From: Beijerinckiaceae bacterium | GTDB lineage: Bacteria > Pseudomonadota > Alphaproteobacteria > Rhizobiales > Beijerinckiaceae | Direction of reading: 5' to 3' | Length of the DNA stretch: 5,005 bases | Assembly: GCA_027311205.1 (NCBI GenBank) | Contig: DAICZI010000170.1 | Coordinates: forward strand, 1-5,005 | Shown: one piece after another, positions 1 to 5,005 of the stretch | Layout: every line of letters starts with the position of its first letter | Numbering within the stretch: position 1 is the stretch's first letter | The notes under the pieces: generated by a model | Told to the model about the DNA's origin: nothing | What the model saw: the letters and a program-made list of their open reading frames with translations, nothing else | Databases searched by the model: none | Position numbers and translations under genes: made by a program

Positions 1-1734
1 TTTGCCCATGCGCTTCATGCTGCGGGCATTACCTTCATCGGCCCGAACCCGCGCGCCATCGAGGCTATGGGTGACAAGATTGAATCGAAGAAATTTGCCC
101 ATGCGGCGGGGGTTTCCACCGTGCCGGGGCATCTCGGCGTCATCACCTCGCCCGATGAGGCGGTCGAGATCGCCAATGGCATCGGCTATCCGGTGATGAT
201 CAAGGCGTCCGCGGGCGGTGGTGGCAAGGGCATGCGCATCGCCTATGCCGCCAGCGAGGTGAAGGAGGGCTTTGCAAGGGCGACCTCCGAAGCCAAATCC
301 TCGTTTGGCGATGACCGGGTGTTCATCGAGAAATTCATTGTCAACCCGCGCCATATCGAAATTCAGGTGCTCGGCGACAAGCATGGCCATGTGATTTATC
401 TGGGCGAGCGCGAATGCTCGATCCAGCGCCGCAACCAGAAGGTCATCGAGGAAGCGCCCTCGCCACTGCTGGACGAAGCCACCCGCCGCCTGATGGGCGA
501 GCAGGCGGTGGCGCTGGCCAAGGCGGTGAATTACGACAGCGCCGGGACGGTGGAATTTGTCGCGGGCCAGGACCGCAGCTTTTTCTTCCTGGAGATGAAC
601 ACCAGGTTGCAGGTCGAACATCCGGTGACCGAACTCGTCACCGGCATCGATCTTGTCGAGCAGATGATCCGCGTGGCAGCAGGCGAGACGCTGGCGCTGA
701 AACAGGCCGATGTCAGGCTGAAGGGCTGGGCGGTGGAATCGCGCGTCTATGCTGAGGACCCGACCCGCAATTTCCTGCCCTCGACCGGGCGGCTGACCCG
801 CTATCGCCCGCCCGCTGAAGGTGTGCGCGGCGGCGTGACGGTGCGCAATGACACTGGCGTGTTCGAGGGCGGCGAAATCTCGATTTATTATGATCCGATG
901 ATCGCCAAGCTGGTGACGCACGCGCCAACCCGCCTTGAGGCGATAGCGGCGCAGGCCCAGGCGCTTGATGAATTCACCATCGACGGCATCCGCCATAACA
1001 TCCCGTTTCTGGCGGCTCTGATGCGCCACAGGCGCTGGCGCGAGGGGCGGCTCTCGACCGGGTTCATTGCCGAGGAATTCCCCGAAGGTTTCGGCCTTGC
1101 GGTGCCCGAAGGCGAGGATGCCGAACTGTTTGCTGCGGTAGCGGCCCATATCGACCATGTGCAGAACCTGCGCAAACGCGGCATTTCCGGCCAGATACGG
1201 GCGCAGCGCCCGCACGTGTTCGCGCTGAAACGCGTGGTGAAGCTCGGCACGGCGCTGCATCATGTGCGGCTTGAGGCGCGTGACGATGCGCTGCTGGTGC
1301 ATCGTGATGATGCAACGACAACGGCAGTGCAGTCGGCCTGGGTGCCGGGCGAGCCGGTCTGGCGCGGCCTTGTCGGCGGCAAAGCGGTGGCGGTGCAGGT
1401 GCGCATGCTGCTGAATGGCTGTCATCTCGCCCACGGCGGCATTGGCATCGAAGCCCGCGTCTATACGCAGCGCGAGGCGGAACTGGCATCGCTGATGCTG
1501 GAGAAGGTCGGGCGTGACACCTCCAAAGTGCTGCTCTGCCCGATGCCGGGCCTGGTGAAGGTGCTGGATGTCAAGGTCGGGCAGGACGTCAAGGCCGGCG
1601 AGGCGCTGTGCATGGTGGAAGCCATGAAAATGGAAAACGTGCTGCGCGCCGAGCGCGATTGCACCGTGGTGAAAATCAACGTGGCACCCGGCGACAGCCT
1701 CGCGGTTGACGCAGTGATCATGGAATTTGCTTGA
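1..1734 (+). CDS. pccA: Propionyl-CoA carboxylase alpha chain (biotin carboxylase + biotin carrier), 5'-truncated
   Basis: The reading frame is open from the first base, before the first ATG at 67, and residues 1-22 already match biotin carboxylase (FIGPNP...AMGDK), so the gene starts outside the window. By alignment from memory to E. coli AccC about 90 N-terminal residues are missing; 577 remain. Visible parts, numbered from base 1: the ATP-grasp glycine-rich loop KASAGGGGKG (68-77); the ERECSIQRR segment (near 136-144); the catalytic stretch EMNTRLQVEH (198-207), with the conserved Glu, Asn, Arg and Glu; the biotin carboxylase C-terminal domain (SRVYAEDP onward, to about 350); a less conserved BT-type linker domain (about 400-490); and a biotinyl domain (510-577) with EAMKMEN, the biotinylated Lys being residue 543 (codon 1627-1629), 34 residues from the end. 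The one-chain BC-BT-BCCP layout and the ending AVDAVIMEFA fit PccA, which carboxylates biotin for transfer to propionyl-CoA by PccB in the cytoplasm. Related acetyl- or methylcrotonyl-CoA carboxylase alpha chains are the main alternatives. PccB and methylmalonyl-CoA mutase are not in the window. Confidence 0.93.
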   Translation, partial: FAHALHAAGITFIGPNPRAIEAMGDKIESKKFAHAAGVSTVPGHLGVITSPDEAVEIANGIGYPVMIKASAGGGGKGMRIAYAASEVKEGFARATSEAKSSFGDDRVFIEKFIVNPRHIEIQVLGDKHGHVIYLGERECSIQRRNQKVIEEAPSPLLDEATRRLMGEQAVALAKAVNYDSAGTVEFVAGQDRSFFFLEMNTRLQVEHPVTELVTGIDLVEQMIRVAAGETLALKQADVRLKGWAVESRVYAEDPTRNFLPSTGRLTRYRPPAEGVRGGVTVRNDTGVFEGGEISIYYDPMIAKLVTHAPTRLEAIAAQAQALDEFTIDGIRHNIPFLAALMRHRRWREGRLSTGFIAEEFPEGFGLAVPEGEDAELFAAVAAHIDHVQNLRKRGISGQIRAQRPHVFALKRVVKLGTALHHVRLEARDDALLVHRDDATTTAVQSAWVPGEPVWRGLVGGKAVAVQVRMLLNGCHLAHGGIGIEARVYTQREAELASLMLEKVGRDTSKVLLCPMPGLVKVLDVKVGQDVKAGEALCMVEAMKMENVLRAERDCTVVKINVAPGDSLAVDAVIMEFA

Positions 1735-1808
1735 AGGTGGCGGCGCGGCGTCTGGCCTCGTCCGTGATGACGTCGCCTTGCCCTTGTGCAGTGGGCGCGT
1801 TACCACGT

Positions 1809-1830
1809 GAGGAACAATCGGTGAGTGATG
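1809..1830 (+). promoter_or_regulatory. Ribosome binding site and clustered start codons of the nitroreductase gene
   Basis: GAGGAA (1809-1814) is the only good Shine-Dalgarno match before the nitroreductase gene. Downstream, start codons are crowded: GTG at 1821 (out of frame, 6-base spacing), GTG at 1825 (in frame, 10 bases), ATG at 1828 (in frame, 13 bases) and ATG at 1834 (in frame, 19 bases). The best-spaced start opens a different frame that stops after 13 codons at 1860-1862. I favour 1825 on spacing, with 1828 a close alternative. Confidence 0.45.
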
Positions 1831-2418
1831 CCCATGACTGCAGCAAAGCTGGACAATTCTGAAAGTCTCTCCCTGCTGGCGACCCGCCGGTCGCAAAACA
1901 CCATGGCCATGACCGGGCCGGGGCCGCTTGCCGATGAGCTTGCGACCATGCTGCGCCTCGCCGCGCGGGTGCCCGATCATGGCAAGTTGGCGCCGTGGCG
2001 GTTTCTGATTATTGACGGCGCGGGGCGCAACCGGGCAGGCGAGGTCTGCGCGCGGGTCTGGGCGCAAAAACATCCCACCGCCGATGCCAAGCGCCTGAGC
2101 ATTGAAATGTCCAGATTTTTGCCAGCGCCGCTGATTGTCTGTGTCGTCTCGCGCGCCGCACCGCATGTGAAAATTCCCGAATGGGAGCAGGTGCTTTCAG
2201 CCGGGGCCGTGTGCATGAACCTCACCATCGCCGCCTGCGCCATGGGTTTTGTCACCAATTGGATGACCGATTGGGTAGCCTATGACCGCGATGCGATGCG
2301 CGAATTTGGCCTGGCCGATCATGAAAACATCGCGGGCTTCATCTATATCGGGCATGTAGCTGAACGGGCTGAAGACCGGATACGGCCTGACATGGACGCC
2401 ATCGTGCAGCGGTTCTAG
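1825..2418 (+). CDS. Nitroreductase-family FMN oxidoreductase (YdjA-like)
   Basis: This is a 197-residue protein of the nitroreductase fold, slightly longer than E. coli YdjA (about 183). Such enzymes bind FMN as dimers in the cytoplasm and use NAD(P)H to reduce nitro compounds, quinones or related acceptors; the physiological substrate is unknown. Visible motifs: ATRRS (19-23), whose Arg-Arg-Ser contacts the FMN phosphate in the family; RVPDHGKLAPWRF (48-60), typical of the YdjA branch; IPEWEQVLSAGA (118-129); and GFIYIG (171-176) near the C-terminus. The start is uncertain. GTG at 1825, ATG at 1828 and ATG at 1834 are all in frame, and the nearest Shine-Dalgarno-like sequence, GAGGAA at 1809-1814, is 10 bases before the GTG. 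The residues before about 14 are not conserved, so homology does not decide. The gene lies 90 bases after pccA; co-transcription is possible but not shown. Family assignment is firm, substrate is not. Confidence 0.9.
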   Translation: MMPMTAAKLDNSESLSLLATRRSQNTMAMTGPGPLADELATMLRLAARVPDHGKLAPWRFLIIDGAGRNRAGEVCARVWAQKHPTADAKRLSIEMSRFLPAPLIVCVVSRAAPHVKIPEWEQVLSAGAVCMNLTIAACAMGFVTNWMTDWVAYDRDAMREFGLADHENIAGFIYIGHVAERAEDRIRPDMDAIVQRF

Positions 2419-2444
2419 GAGCGGGCTGCTGTCGCTGTTGCAGA

Positions 2445-2461
2445 CCGCGCCTGACGCGCGG
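2445..2461 (+). terminator. GC-rich hairpin after the nitroreductase gene, possible terminator
   Basis: CCGCGC (2445-2450) and GCGCGG (2456-2461) form a perfect 6-bp GC-only stem around a 5-base loop, starting 27 bases after the nitroreductase stop. The position suits a transcription terminator or a 3'-end stabilising structure. There is no T run after the stem (CAATGCC follows), so a classical intrinsic terminator is not supported. It may instead work with Rho or only protect the transcript end. Confidence 0.35.
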
Positions 2462-2463
2462 CA

Positions 2464-2506
2464 ATGCCAGCCTCAGGCATCGCCGGTGCGTGCGGGGAGC
2501 GCACGC
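2464..2506. repeat. Two further inverted repeats directly after the first hairpin
   Basis: ATGCC (2464-2468) pairs with GGCAT (2476-2480) around a 7-base loop. GCGTGC (2488-2493) pairs with GCACGC (2501-2506) around a 7-base loop. With the stem at 2445-2461 this gives three hairpins in 62 bases, separated by only 2 and 7 bases. The arms are perfect but short, and in GC-rich DNA some will occur by chance. Possible roles are a structured transcript end, a REP-like dispersed repeat or part of a small RNA. None can be chosen from this window alone. Confidence 0.4.
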
Positions 2507-2526
2507 CCCCGAACATCTCGTCCACG

Positions 2527-2551
2527 CGGGCTGGCGACCACACGGGCTGGC
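2527..2551. repeat. Short direct repeat CGGGCTGGC, two copies 16 bases apart
   Basis: CGGGCTGGC occurs at 2527-2535 and again at 2543-2551, a start-to-start distance of 16 bases. A third 8-base match, GGGCTGGC, is at 2632-2639. The complementary TGCCAGCC at 2465-2472 could pair with the middle copy in RNA. The spacing is not a clear multiple of the helical turn, and no known regulator is recognised, so the role is unknown. Confidence 0.35.
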
Positions 2552-2656
2552 AGCTACTTGGGCCGAAATGTGCACAAGCCAGTCTTTCTTGCTGGATATC
2601 TGCCCACCGGCATAGCGTGCGTGCTGGCAAGGGGCTGGCTGCGCCTTCTTGACGCG

Positions 2657-2673
2657 CAGGGCCGCAAGCCCTG
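2657..2673 (+). other. Hairpin in the region upstream of pfp
   Basis: CAGGGC (2657-2662) and GCCCTG (2668-2673) form a perfect 6-bp stem with a 5-base loop (CGCAA). It sits about 100 bases before the pfp start. No T run follows on the + strand, so it is not a normal terminator in that direction. If transcription begins upstream of it, it would lie in the pfp leader; if the promoter is the weak candidate near 2674-2701, it lies just upstream and could be a protein-binding site. Confidence 0.35.
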
Positions 2674-2703
2674 TTGCAATGAGCAGGAAACTGCATAATG
2701 CAG
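2674..2703 (+). promoter_or_regulatory. Possible pfp promoter with overlapping 13-bp palindrome
   Basis: CTGCAT-A-ATGCAG (2691-2703) is a perfect palindrome with 6-base arms around a single A. It contains CATAAT (2694-2699), a reasonable -10-like sequence about 75 bases before the pfp start. The -35 side is poor: TTGCAA (2674-2679) is 14 bases from CATAAT, or 16 bases from TAATGC (2696-2701). An operator for a dimeric repressor overlapping the promoter is a plausible reading, but the promoter match is weak and no regulator can be named. Confidence 0.25.
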
Positions 2704-2774
2704 GGGTTGCCATCACCTGCACGCCTATCCTTCGCTGTGCCTTCCTCAATGTCCTGATGTGGAGATCCTGCACC

Positions 2775-4004
2775 ATGCCTTCGCCTAAGATCGCGCTTCT
2801 TACTGCTGGGGGCCTCGCGCCCTGCCTGTCGGCTGCCGTCGGGGGGCTGATTCAGCGTTACAGCGAAATCGCGCCTGACGTGCCGATCATCGCCTATCGC
2901 AACGGCTATTATGGCGTGCTCAGCGGCCAGTCGATCGAGGTGACGCCGGAAGTGCGGGCGAAGGCCGGTGTGTTGCAGCAGCATGGCGGCTCGCCGATTG
3001 GCAACAGCCGGGTGAAGCTGACCAACGTCAAGGATTGCGTCAAGCGCGGTCTCGTGCAGGCAGGCGAGGATCCCCTTGAGGTCGCAGCGCGGCAACTGGC
3101 GGCCGATGGTGTCACCATTCTCCACACCATTGGCGGCGATGACACCAATCTGACCGCCGCCGATCTGGCGGCCTATCTTGCCAAACAGAATTCAAGCCTC
3201 ACCGTCGTCGGGCTGCCCAAAACCGTTGACAATGACATCATCCCGATCCGCCAGTCCCTCGGGGCCTGGTCGGCGGCCGAGCAGGGCGCGATGTTCTTCG
3301 AGAATGTCGTCAACGAACGCTCGACCAACCCGCGGATGCTCGTGATTCACGAAGTGATGGGCCGCAATTGCGGCTGGCTCACGGCGGCAACGGCGCACTG
3401 CTACCGCACCCGCCTGCAGCGACTGGCATTTCTCGACGCGTTTGATTTCACACGCGCCCACAAGGATATTGACGCAGTCTATCTGCCGGAAATGGCCATT
3501 GACATCGCTGCTGAGGCGCGCCGCCTGAAGGAGCGGATTGACGCCAAGGGTTCAGCCAATATTTTCGTCAGCGAAGGCGCGTGCCTTGCGGAGATTGTTG
3601 ATGAAATGAAAGGCCGGGGTATCGTCGTGGAAAGCGACCCCTTCGGCCATGTCATGCTCGACCGGGTCAATGTCGGCACCTGGTTTGCCGCGCAGTTCGG
3701 CAAACTGGTGGCGGCGGAAAAAACCCTGGTGCAAAAGTCCGGCTATTTCTCCCGCTCCGCGAAAGCCAATGTCGATGACCTGCTGCTGATCAAGGGCATG
3801 GTCGATCTGGCGGTTGATTGCGGTCTTGCCGGGCGCCCCGGCCTGATTGGTCACGACGAAGGCCACGGCGGGGTGTTGCGTGCCATTGAGTTTGAGCGAA
3901 TCAAAGGCGGCAAAGCCTTTGACATCAAACAGTCGTGGTTTGCCGACATGCTGGCGGACATCGGACAGCCTGCGGCCCTTCCGGCTCAAAGCGCAGCCCA
4001 TTGA
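2775..4004 (+). CDS. pfp: Pyrophosphate--fructose-6-phosphate 1-phosphotransferase (PPi-dependent phosphofructokinase)
   Basis: This 409-residue cytoplasmic enzyme interconverts fructose-6-phosphate plus PPi with fructose-1,6-bisphosphate plus phosphate, a reversible step serving glycolysis or gluconeogenesis. The phosphofructokinase fold shows at the N-terminus (KIALLTAGGLAPC, 5-17). The donor-deciding sites indicate PPi use: GGDDT (120-124) has Asp123 where ATP enzymes have Gly, and PKTVDND (148-154) has Lys149 where ATP enzymes have Gly. Asp152 matches the catalytic base, and MGRNCGW (195-201) is the substrate-binding MGR motif. Length fits rhizobial-type PFP (about 400). I chose ATG 2775 because family homology begins at once and GGAG (2761-2764) is well placed upstream. 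The frame is open back to 2649 with in-frame ATGs at 2679 and 2757, but the added residues look unlike the family. The gene stands alone, with gaps of 356 and 142 bases on its two sides. Confidence 0.94.
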   Translation: MPSPKIALLTAGGLAPCLSAAVGGLIQRYSEIAPDVPIIAYRNGYYGVLSGQSIEVTPEVRAKAGVLQQHGGSPIGNSRVKLTNVKDCVKRGLVQAGEDPLEVAARQLAADGVTILHTIGGDDTNLTAADLAAYLAKQNSSLTVVGLPKTVDNDIIPIRQSLGAWSAAEQGAMFFENVVNERSTNPRMLVIHEVMGRNCGWLTAATAHCYRTRLQRLAFLDAFDFTRAHKDIDAVYLPEMAIDIAAEARRLKERIDAKGSANIFVSEGACLAEIVDEMKGRGIVVESDPFGHVMLDRVNVGTWFAAQFGKLVAAEKTLVQKSGYFSRSAKANVDDLLLIKGMVDLAVDCGLAGRPGLIGHDEGHGGVLRAIEFERIKGGKAFDIKQSWFADMLADIGQPAALPAQSAAH

Positions 4005-4046
4005 GGTCAGCGCTCCGCGTAAAACCGCAATCGCGCAACTGGGCCA

Positions 4047-4075
4047 TTGATCGGCGGGCGGGCCAGCGTTAAGAC
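4047..4075 (+). promoter_or_regulatory. Candidate sigma-70-type promoter for the methyltransferase and mog
   Basis: TTGATC (4047-4052) matches the first four bases of the -35 consensus. It is separated by exactly 17 bases from TAAGAC (4070-4075), which matches the -10 consensus at T1, A2 and A5. Transcription would then begin near 4082, about 65 bases before the methyltransferase start. The -10 match is weak and such pairs are common by chance. Confidence 0.25.
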
Positions 4076-4088
4076 GTGAACTGACAGC

Positions 4089-4110
4089 GCCCCGGCCACA
4101 TGGACGGGGC
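4089..4110 (+). terminator. GC-rich hairpin between pfp and the methyltransferase gene
   Basis: GCCCCG (4089-4094) and CGGGGC (4105-4110) form a perfect 6-bp stem. Inside, after one G-A mismatch, CC and GG can add two more pairs around ACAT. It starts 84 bases after the pfp stop and ends 36 bases before the methyltransferase ATG. No T run follows directly; a TTTT lies at 4126-4129. It could end the pfp transcript, or, if the upstream promoter is real, lie in the leader of the methyltransferase mRNA. Confidence 0.35.
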
Positions 4111-4146
4111 AGGTGCGGCCAACGGTTTTGGGAAGCGGGCAAGGGC

Positions 4147-4788
4147 ATGAACAATCAGGCGTCTCAACGACACCCAAAGCAGCGTCGGCCTTCCGGCAGC
4201 TCGCTTGCCGACCAGGCCCGTTTTTTCAAATCGTGGATTGAAAATCCAGCCCGCGCCGGGGCCATTTCGCCTTCCGGCCCCTATCTGGCGCGCGCTATGG
4301 CAGGGTGCTTCGACTTTTCCGGTGACGGCCCGATTCTGGAACTTGGCCCCGGCACCGGGCCGGTGACAGCGGCGCTGGTAGCGCGTGGCGTTGCCGAATC
4401 GCGCATTGTCATGGTGGAATATGATGTCACTTTCTGCGAATTGCTCCGCCAGCGTTACCCAAAAGCCACCGTCATTCAAGGCGATGCCTATGATCTGATG
4501 AAGTCGGTTGAGGGACATTTGGCGACCCCCGCCATCGCAGTTATCTCGAGCTTGCCGTTGCTGCTGCGCCCACCGCAGGATCGTCAGCGGGTCTTGGAGC
4601 ACGCCTTCAGGCTTGCCCGTAACGATGCGCCATTTGTGCAGTTTTCCTACGGCTTGAAATCACCGTTGCCGCGCGCCGGCATGGCTGGCAGCATTGCCTA
4701 TAATTCCCGGCGCCTGCCGCCTGTCCTTCTCAACGTGCCGCCGGCCCATATCTGGGTGTTCAATCGTCTGAGCAAGGCCAACCCGTGA
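4147..4788 (+). CDS. Class I SAM-dependent methyltransferase, phospholipid N-methyltransferase (PmtA)-like
   Basis: This 213-residue protein resembles the small rhizobial PmtA enzymes (about 200 residues), which methylate phosphatidylethanolamine towards phosphatidylcholine at the inner face of the cytoplasmic membrane. Visible features: a basic, polar N-terminus (1-18); ADQARFFKSWIENPARAGAISPS (21-43, the family's FF-W...GAI-PS pattern), probably including a membrane-associating amphipathic helix; the SAM-binding loop ILELGPGTG (63-71); the acidic residue of the next strand in VEYD (90-93); GDAYDL (112-117); ISSLPLLL (133-140); and NVPPAHIWVF (196-205), a C-terminal signature shared with PmtA. 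No membrane-spanning segment is evident. ATG 4147 is the only likely start: its frame has a stop at 4048-4050 and no other good start after it, with GGGAAG (4130-4135) as a modest ribosome site. The gene ends 21 bases before mog. Rhizobia can carry PmtA paralogues, so the lipid substrate is inferred, and another methyl acceptor is possible. Confidence 0.83.
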   Translation: MNNQASQRHPKQRRPSGSSLADQARFFKSWIENPARAGAISPSGPYLARAMAGCFDFSGDGPILELGPGTGPVTAALVARGVAESRIVMVEYDVTFCELLRQRYPKATVIQGDAYDLMKSVEGHLATPAIAVISSLPLLLRPPQDRQRVLEHAFRLARNDAPFVQFSYGLKSPLPRAGMAGSIAYNSRRLPPVLLNVPPAHIWVFNRLSKANP

Positions 4789-4809
4789 GCGTGCGCGGTG
4801 GGCTGAATC

Positions 4810-5005
4810 ATGAGTGATGCAATATTGCGCCCGGCGCGCATTGGTGTCGTCACCGCTTCGGATCGCGCCAGCGCGGGCATTTACAAGGATGAATCCGGCC
4901 CCGCCATCGAGGCCTGGCTGCGCAGCGTGGTGACGACGCCGTTCGAGATCATCCGCCGCATTGTCCCTGATGGTCTGGAAAGCGTGCGCGACACGCTGAT
5001 TGATC
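4810..5005 (+). CDS. mog: Molybdopterin adenylyltransferase (MogA/MoaB family), 3'-truncated
   Basis: The first 65 codons are present and the gene runs off the right edge; family members are about 180-195 residues, so roughly a third is seen. Mog activates molybdopterin with ATP to give MPT-AMP before molybdate insertion by MoeA, in the cytoplasm. The translation matches the N-terminus of E. coli MogA closely: RIGVVTASDRASAGIYKDESGPAIEAWL (residues 10-37 in all, covering the SDRAS-type loop and the GxY-D segment) followed by TTPFE (42-46) and R-IPD-like RIVPD (50-54). The catalytic GGTG motif would be beyond the window. ATG 4810 is chosen because the frame has a stop at 4804-4806, just upstream. 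The ribosome site is weak (GGTGGG, 4797-4802). The 21-base gap to the methyltransferase suggests that translation of the two genes is linked on one mRNA. Confidence 0.92.
   Translation, partial: MSDAILRPARIGVVTASDRASAGIYKDESGPAIEAWLRSVVTTPFEIIRRIVPDGLESVRDTLID

Larger units (their letters stand above)
2419..2774. other. 356-base intergenic region with no convincing gene
   Basis: No recognisable protein is encoded here on either strand. The open frames that cross it (for example 2438-2698 on the + strand, and 2339-2776 and 2415-3125 on the - strand) give compositionally odd translations rich in Arg, Ala, Cys and Pro, without family motifs, and the long - strand ones run into the neighbouring genes. 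The stretch does contain structured DNA: three inverted repeats in 2445-2506, a 9-base direct repeat in 2527-2551 with an 8-base echo at 2632-2639, an 8-bp palindrome TGTGCACA at 2569-2576, a hairpin at 2657-2673 and a 13-bp palindrome at 2691-2703. It probably holds the 3' end of the nitroreductase transcript and the promoter and leader of pfp. Confidence 0.6.

Noticed and set aside
1064..1489. Minus-strand open frame inside pccA
   Set aside because: It is antisense to the BC-BT linker region of pccA, rich in Arg, Pro and Ala, and without motifs.
67..1734. ATG at 67 as the true start of pccA
   Set aside because: Residues encoded by 1-66 in the same frame match the conserved biotin carboxylase sequence, so the gene is truncated by the window edge and does not start at 67.
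2438..2698. 86-codon plus-strand open frame in the gap
   Set aside because: Its translation is rich in Arg, Ala, Pro and Gly, it lacks a ribosome site, and its 5' end lies within the first hairpin. No motif supports a real protein.
2649..2774. N-terminal extension of pfp to 2649, 2679 or 2757
   Set aside because: The frame is open, but the added residues do not resemble phosphofructokinases, and family homology starts directly after ATG 2775, which has its own ribosome site.
2415..3125. 236-codon minus-strand open frame across the gap and the start of pfp
   Set aside because: About half of it lies antisense to the well-supported pfp gene; the translation has no recognisable motif and reads as a codon-position shadow of GC-rich coding DNA.
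3552..4154. 200-codon minus-strand open frame over the 3' end of pfp
   Set aside because: It is antisense to pfp for most of its length and shows no family motif, so it is best explained as a shadow frame.
1..5005. tRNA, rRNA, CRISPR array, insertion sequence or phage-related genes
   Set aside because: No cloverleaf or rRNA-like sequence, no regularly spaced repeats, no transposase or integrase motif and no terminal inverted repeats with target duplication were seen.

Overview
The window looks like ordinary chromosomal housekeeping and metabolic DNA from a GC-rich alphaproteobacterium, most likely of the Hyphomicrobiales (rhizobial) type. The reasons are the GC-rich codon usage, an alphaproteobacterial-style propionyl-CoA carboxylase alpha chain, a rhizobial-type pyrophosphate-dependent phosphofructokinase and a small PmtA-like methyltransferase. 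The taxonomic assignment is inferred from protein similarity recalled from memory and was not searched.

All five recognisable genes lie on the + strand. Positions 1-1734 hold the 3' part of pccA, which is cut by the window's left edge and lacks about 90 N-terminal codons. After 90 bases comes an FMN-dependent nitroreductase-family gene of the YdjA type (1825-2418). A gene-poor gap of 356 bases follows (2419-2774). It holds three consecutive inverted repeats just past the nitroreductase stop, a short direct repeat, another hairpin, and a 13-bp palindrome in the likely promoter or leader of the next gene. Positions 2775-4004 encode a pyrophosphate:fructose-6-phosphate 1-phosphotransferase (pfp). 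A 142-base gap with a candidate promoter and a GC-rich hairpin leads to a class I SAM methyltransferase resembling phospholipid N-methyltransferases (4147-4788). Only 21 bases later comes mog, molybdopterin adenylyltransferase (4810 to the right edge, truncated).

The genes do not form one pathway. PccA feeds propionyl-CoA towards methylmalonyl-CoA. PFP interconverts fructose-6-phosphate and fructose-1,6-bisphosphate using PPi. Mog adenylylates molybdopterin during molybdenum cofactor synthesis. The PmtA-like enzyme probably acts on membrane lipid. Only the methyltransferase and mog are close enough to suggest co-transcription.

I saw no mobile element, CRISPR array, tRNA, rRNA or defence-like cassette, and nothing that supports a wholly new system. 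The observations most worth a second look are the structured non-coding DNA between 2445 and 2721 and the unassigned substrate of the PmtA-like methyltransferase.
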